Source: Vallitaleaceae bacterium (lineage in GTDB: Bacteria; Bacillota; Clostridia; Lachnospirales; Vallitaleaceae). From it: 10,264 nt of DNA. Position 1 is the stretch's first letter, and each line of letters starts with the position of its first letter. Shown piece after piece: positions 6,330-10,264 of this stretch. Under the pieces are notes generated by a model. It made no database searches and was not told where the DNA came from. It was given only the letters and a program-made list of their open reading frames with translations. The stretch is from contig JAQICP010000181.1 of NCBI GenBank assembly GCA_027858555.1, forward strand, positions 1 to 10,264. Direction: 5' to 3'. A program made the position numbers and the translations under genes.

Positions 6330-8966
6330 ATGCAGCATTACGGACTTAATGAATTGAGAAAAATGTATTTGGATTTCTTTGAATCAAAAGGACATCTAGT
6401 AATGGGGTCTTTTCCATTAGTGCCTAAAAACGACAAAAGCTTATTGCTTATTAATGCAGGCATGGCACCACTCAAGCCTTATTTTACAGGGCAAGAAGTG
6501 CCACCAAAAGAACGCCTAGTAACTTGCCAAAAGTGTATCAGAACGGGTGATATTGAAAATGTTGGTAAAACTGACAGACATGGTACTTTTTTTGAAATGC
6601 TAGGTAACTTCTCTTTTGGTGATTATTTTAAGAAAGATGCTATTCTTTGGGCTTGGGAGTTCTTTATTGATGTCCTTAAAGTACCTAAAGAATTATTATA
6701 TGCATCTGTATATGAAGAAGATGATGATGCATTTGGTTTGTGGAAAGAATTGACTGATATCGATCCTACTCATGTGGTAAAGATGGGCAAGGCAGATAAT
6801 TTCTGGGAACATGGTTCTGGACCTTGTGGACCTTGTTCGGAGATCTATTATGACCGTGGCGCCAAGTACGGTTGTGATGACCCAAGTTGTACAGTCGGTT
6901 GTGAATGTGATCGTTATGTGGAAGTATGGAATCTGGTATTCACACAGTTTGAAAAAACTGATGACGGCAGATATCTTGATTTGCCTAATCCTAATATTGA
7001 CACAGGAATGGGATTAGAACGTTTAGCAATCATGATGCAAGATGCAGAATCTTTCTTTACCATTGATACCCTTAAAAAGGTCCTTGATAAGGTTTGCCAG
7101 TTGGCAGATAAAGTATACAAGGGTGATAAACATACAGATATATCACTAAGACTGATCACGGATCATATAAGATCAGTGGTATTTATGACTTCTGATGGTA
7201 TTTTACCTTCTAATGAAGGCAGAGGGTATGTCCTTAGAAGATTACTTAGAAGGGCAGCTAGACATGGCCGTTTAATTGGTATCAAGGGTCTGTTCCTTGA
7301 AACTTTAGCAAAAGAAGTGATTGAGACTTCCTATGATGCCTACCCTGAACTTAAAGCGAAAGAAAGTTATATCCTTAAAATACTTTCAGTTGAAGAAGAA
7401 CGTTTTAATGAAACGATTGATCAAGGGCTTACCATACTGAACACCTATATTGAAGAACTTGAAGCGGACGGTAAAAAAGAATTATCTGGTGAAAGAGCTT
7501 TCAAATTATACGATACATATGGATTTCCTTTAGATCTAACCCTTGAAATTATGGAAGAAAAAGGCTTGCTGGTTGATGAAGCTGGCTTTAAATCTGAGAT
7601 GCAAGCCCATCGTGTCCGTGCAAGAGATGCACGAGAAGAAACTAATTATATGGGGGCAAATGTCACGGTTTATAATCAATTGAACCCTGAAATGATAACT
7701 GAATTTGATGGCTATGACAAGCTATTAGGTGTAGGCAAGGTACTAACACTCACCAGCGCGGATGCAATTGTTGAATCTGCAGGTGAAGGGGATAGCATTG
7801 GCATATTTGTGGATAAAACACCTTTTTATGCGACCAGCGGTGGACAACATAATGACTACGGCATCATGACATCAAACAACGCAGAAATTGAAATACTAGA
7901 TGTTAAAAAAGTAATGGGTAATAAGATTGCACATATTGGCAAGGTTATATCAGGTAGCGTAAAAGTTGGTGATACGGTAAAGTTAATTGTGGATGCTAAA
8001 AACAGATACCAAATTGCTAAAAATCACTCAACAACACACTTATTGCAAAAAGCATTAAAACGTATTGTTGGCGATCATATCGAGCAAGCGGGTTCTTCAG
8101 TGAATGCTGATCGATTACGATTTGACTTCACCCATTTTCAGGCATTAACTGCAGCTGAATTAAAGGCAGTAGAGGACGAAGTCAACCATATGATTGAACT
8201 TGGTCTTCCGGTAGTAACTGAAAATATGGCAATTGACGAAGCTAAGAAAAAAGGTGCTATGGCACTATTTGGTGAAAAATATGGAGATTCTGTTCGGGTC
8301 GTATCAATGGGTGATTATTCCATGGAGTTATGTGGTGGTACCCATATAAGTAATACTTCAGAAGCAGGACTTATTAAGATCATATCAGAACAAGGTGTTG
8401 CGGCTGGTGTTAGAAGAATAGAAGCACTGACGTCTGACGCGGCTATTAATTATTATAAAGAACAAGAAGCTTTGGTAAGTGATATTGCGGGCTTAATTAA
8501 AGTGGATAAGCAAGCAGTTATTCAAAAGATAGAGAATATGTTAGCTGACATCAAATCACTTCAGTCTGAGAACGAGAAATTGAAATCAAAATTAGCTACG
8601 GGCGCTGTTGATGACCTAATTAATCAGATTGAAAAGATTGGACCTGTAGAAATACTTGTGACCAGAGTACCAGATACCGATATGAATGGGCTTAGGGAAA
8701 TGGGTGACCAATTCAAGCAAAAATTAACTAACGGTATTGTTGTACTCATAACAGCAAGTGAAGGTAAAGTGAATCTACTGGCTATGGTTTCTGACGAGGC
8801 TATTAAGTTAGGTGCTCATGCAGGTCACATTATCAAAGAAGTTGCTAGTGTAGTTGGCGGCGGCGGCGGCGGTAGACCCAATATGGCACAAGCAGGTGGT
8901 AAATTACCTGAAAAGATTAATGATGCACTTGCTAAAGCTAAAGAGGTTATACAATCTCAATTATAA
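6330..8966 (+). CDS. alaS: Alanine--tRNA ligase (AlaRS)
   Basis: AlaRS charges tRNA-Ala with alanine in the cytoplasm and clears mischarged Ser- and Gly-tRNA-Ala. From ATG 6330 the product has 878 residues, the usual full length. The class II catalytic core includes motif 2 (RHGTFFEMLGNFSFGDYF, 83-100), a GSGPCGPCSEIYYDRG stretch, a Cys-rich CDDPSCTVGCECD segment, and motif 3 with DTGMGLERL. The editing domain has HSTTH at 566-570 and CGGTH at 668-672, the four zinc ligands His, His, Cys and His. A coiled-coil linker near 730-760 leads to the C-Ala domain, with six glycines followed by RPNMAQAGG. The start is set by GGAGG (6317-6321) eight bases upstream; an in-frame TTG at 6315 overlaps that site and is rejected. 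It is transcribed from its own consensus promoter and followed by a strong hairpin. No defects are visible. Confidence 0.98.
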   Translation: MQHYGLNELRKMYLDFFESKGHLVMGSFPLVPKNDKSLLLINAGMAPLKPYFTGQEVPPKERLVTCQKCIRTGDIENVGKTDRHGTFFEMLGNFSFGDYFKKDAILWAWEFFIDVLKVPKELLYASVYEEDDDAFGLWKELTDIDPTHVVKMGKADNFWEHGSGPCGPCSEIYYDRGAKYGCDDPSCTVGCECDRYVEVWNLVFTQFEKTDDGRYLDLPNPNIDTGMGLERLAIMMQDAESFFTIDTLKKVLDKVCQLADKVYKGDKHTDISLRLITDHIRSVVFMTSDGILPSNEGRGYVLRRLLRRAARHGRLIGIKGLFLETLAKEVIETSYDAYPELKAKESYILKILSVEEERFNETIDQGLTILNTYIEELEADGKKELSGERAFKLYDTYGFPLDLTLEIMEEKGLLVDEAGFKSEMQAHRVRARDAREETNYMGANVTVYNQLNPEMITEFDGYDKLLGVGKVLTLTSADAIVESAGEGDSIGIFVDKTPFYATSGGQHNDYGIMTSNNAEIEILDVKKVMGNKIAHIGKVISGSVKVGDTVKLIVDAKNRYQIAKNHSTTHLLQKALKRIVGDHIEQAGSSVNADRLRFDFTHFQALTAAELKAVEDEVNHMIELGLPVVTENMAIDEAKKKGAMALFGEKYGDSVRVVSMGDYSMELCGGTHISNTSEAGLIKIISEQGVAAGVRRIEALTSDAAINYYKEQEALVSDIAGLIKVDKQAVIQKIENMLADIKSLQSENEKLKSKLATGAVDDLINQIEKIGPVEILVTRVPDTDMNGLREMGDQFKQKLTNGIVVLITASEGKVNLLAMVSDEAIKLGAHAGHIIKEVASVVGGGGGGRPNMAQAGGKLPEKINDALAKAKEVIQSQL

Positions 8967-8970
8967 TAGT

Positions 8971-9004
8971 CAAGATAGACTCTCAGAAATGACGGTCTAT
9001 CTTG
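8971..9004 (+). terminator. Hairpin after alaS, possible terminator lacking a U-tract
   Basis: A perfect 10-bp inverted repeat pairs CAAGATAGAC (8971-8980) with GTCTATCTTG (8995-9004) around a 14-base loop, beginning four bases after the alaS stop. The position suits a terminator, but the bases after the stem (TGCAATAGG) contain no run of T. It may act as an inefficient terminator or protect the alaS mRNA 3' end. Confidence 0.5.
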
Positions 9005-9014
9005 TGCAATAGGA

Positions 9015-9098
9015 AAGTTCTGTGTAGGAACTTGCCATGAGAACAATTTCACTTTGTGAAAATGTATTCTGGAAGTACAATTTGTTCTTACAGAACTT
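9015..9098 (+). promoter_or_regulatory. Folded leader with alternative pairings upstream of the lipoprotein gene
   Basis: Several short complementary boxes built on GTTC/GAAC lie here. Hairpin A is AAGTTC (9015-9020) with GAACTT (9028-9033). A competing long-range 9-bp stem is AAGTTCTGT (9015-9023) with ACAGAACTT (9090-9098). A third stem, AGAACAA (9040-9046) with TTGTTCT (9082-9088), encloses a tight hairpin TTTCAC/GTGAAA (9047-9052, 9056-9061). GTTCT/AGAAC (9084-9088, 9092-9096) offers another choice. GAACTTGC is also repeated directly at 9028 and 9093. Such mutually exclusive stems are what an attenuator or riboswitch-like leader needs, but no known class is recognised. A weak promoter match (TTGTGA 9054, TACAAT 9076, spacer 16) lies inside; if used, most of the fold would be upstream DNA and not RNA. 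Confidence 0.35.
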
Positions 9099-9118
9099 GC
9101 GAAAGATTTGGAGGTCAT

Positions 9119-10120
9119 ATGAAAAAGTTTAATTACCAGAGGGTACTTAAAATCACAGTATTAATATGGATATTCGTACTAACACTTTCTGGGTGTGAAT
9201 CAATTGGCCAAGCAACTAAGTATGATGACGAGATAGACATCAAAGTGAAAAACGAAGTACAGACAGTCATAGATGTATTTTTTGCAGGGGTGAATGATAT
9301 GAATATTGATACCATTCAAACCATAAGCTATGTGGATGATTTAGTGCTGAGTGATAAGTTTATCAGCTTCATTGAAAATCTGAATAAACTTGGTGACCAA
9401 GGCGATTATAAGTTATTACAAGAGGCTTATACAATTTCTGATACTTATACCATTGACATTACACTACCAGAACATTACACCATCATATATCCGACTGCCC
9501 AATTAAATGCTTTTTCAGTCTTCTACACCATAGAAAAAGGTGATTATGAGTATATTGTAACCCTTAATTTGGTTGAAGACAAAGACATATGGTATCTGTC
9601 AAGACTAGATATTGGTGAGTACCAGTTCTTAGGAAAAAACGTAGATACTTGGAGACAAGAGGCAGAAACATATTTTGAGAATGGCAATATTATAGCGGCT
9701 AATAGTGCAGCCTACTTGGCACTAAGGTTGATAAACCCGACGGAATCATTTAAACACGCAGATGCTGTAGCTATAGAAGAGCGGTATAAAGAGGTGAATA
9801 ATGCCTTAGGTGTCGCGTATGATTTCCCGTTTGAGCTAACACTTGAAGATGACTCGGTTAGAATATATGACTTCACCACCTACCGTGGTGAAAGTGAAAT
9901 TGCTACACAGGTTAGGTACATAACTGATCAAAGTGTGATCGGTGGTGACAGTGACGTACTTGATAGCATAGCAAAAGAAATTCATGCTCATTTACTGTCT
10001 ACCATTCCTGATTATCAGTTGGGCATTTCAAACAAAATCGTGTATACGGCTTATAATGTGATACCTAATAATCCTGATGCAATATATGATACATATGATA
10101 CTTTTATAAATCTGAATTAG
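9119..10120 (+). CDS. Predicted lipoprotein of unknown function
   Basis: I do not recognise this 333-residue protein. It has a basic N-terminus and a hydrophobic stretch (residues 9-23) ending in the lipobox LSGC with Cys26, so it should be exported, lipidated and held on the outer face of the membrane. Residues about 43-168, with an amphipathic helix (VIDVFFAGVNDMNIDTI, from 50) followed by alternating strands (FSVFYTIEKGDYEYIVTLN), resemble an NTF2-like fold by pattern only. Residues 177-208 (TWRQEAETYFENGNI onward) resemble a TPR-type helical hairpin. The C-terminal part is unassigned. ATG 9119 has GGAGG four bases upstream (9110-9114) and begins the signal peptide; an upstream in-frame GTG at 9056 would add a non-signal extension and is rejected. 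It is separated from alaS by a hairpin. Its last codons lie in the first copy of a 34-bp tandem repeat. Confidence 0.85.
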   Translation: MKKFNYQRVLKITVLIWIFVLTLSGCESIGQATKYDDEIDIKVKNEVQTVIDVFFAGVNDMNIDTIQTISYVDDLVLSDKFISFIENLNKLGDQGDYKLLQEAYTISDTYTIDITLPEHYTIIYPTAQLNAFSVFYTIEKGDYEYIVTLNLVEDKDIWYLSRLDIGEYQFLGKNVDTWRQEAETYFENGNIIAANSAAYLALRLINPTESFKHADAVAIEERYKEVNNALGVAYDFPFELTLEDDSVRIYDFTTYRGESEIATQVRYITDQSVIGGDSDVLDSIAKEIHAHLLSTIPDYQLGISNKIVYTAYNVIPNNPDAIYDTYDTFINLN

Positions 10121-10264
10121 AGTGAACAAAAGATAGTTTACTAATCTGGATTAGAATGAACAAAAGATAGTTTACTAATCTGAATTAGAGTGAACAAAGG
10201 ATAGTTTACTAAACTGAATTAGAGTGAACAAAAGATAGATTTTTTAATCTAGATTAGAATAAAT
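10109..10264. repeat. 34-bp tandem repeat array (about 4.5 copies, running off the window)
   Basis: Copies begin at 10109, 10143, 10177, 10211 and 10246 (the last cut by the window end). The first three are exactly 34 bases; the second differs from the first at two positions and the third at one. The fourth starts AAACTG and ends in a T-run, one base longer. There are no spacers, so this is not CRISPR. Junctions carry small inverted repeats: CTAATC/GATTAG around TG (10141-10154), CTAAT/ATTAG (10175-10188), and a perfect palindrome TAATCTAGATTA (10245-10256). The first copy starts inside the lipoprotein gene and supplies its TAG stop. The unit is not a multiple of three and every frame meets stops, so it is non-coding beyond that. 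Likely a minisatellite; a protein-binding array is possible. Confidence 0.9.

Noticed and set aside
9056..9118. GTG at 9056 as the lipoprotein start
   Set aside because: It would place 21 extra residues before the lipoprotein signal peptide and has no ribosome binding site; ATG 9119 has GGAGG and begins the signal directly.
10109..10264. CRISPR array
   Set aside because: The repeats abut one another with no unique spacers, and no cas gene is in view; this is a plain tandem repeat.

Overview
This window looks like a chromosomal housekeeping segment of an AT-rich member of the Bacillota, most likely class Clostridia. The evidence is the gene order (mutS, mutL, miaA, hfq, an aluminium-resistance/methionine gamma-lyase-like gene, then alaS), strong purine-rich ribosome binding sites, a consensus sigma-A type promoter, and proteins that resemble clostridial versions. 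This placement comes from recognising families by eye; no search was run. All genes are on the + strand. I see no rRNA, tRNA, CRISPR array, transposase or phage gene.

Layout. Bases 1-1692 hold the 3' two thirds of mutS (mismatch recognition ATPase). Bases 1745-3661 hold mutL, whose single continuous reading frame is interrupted by two in-frame stops, TAA at 2933 and TAG at 3212; every catalytic motif is otherwise present. Next come miaA (3678-4622, tRNA A37 prenylation), hfq (4684-4914, RNA chaperone) and a PLP-dependent YnbB-type gene (4930-6225). These lie with short gaps, like an operon. A perfect TTGACA-17-TATAAT promoter overlaps the end of ynbB and drives alaS (6330-8966, alanyl-tRNA synthetase). 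A 152-base gap (8967-9118) contains a strong hairpin and several alternative inverted repeats, followed by an unrecognised lipoprotein gene (9119-10120). From 10109 to the window end runs a 34-bp tandem repeat whose first copy begins inside the last codons of the lipoprotein gene.

How the genes fit together. mutS and mutL form the mismatch repair pair. miaA and hfq are classic neighbours, one acting on tRNA and the other on RNA regulation. alaS is a separate transcription unit with a short leader that has no room for a T-box.

I do not see a clearly new multi-gene system here. The points that deserve a second look are the doubly interrupted but frame-preserved mutL (mutator lineage, readthrough, or base-call error), the 34-bp minisatellite overlapping a gene end, the folded leader before the lipoprotein gene, and the lipoprotein itself.
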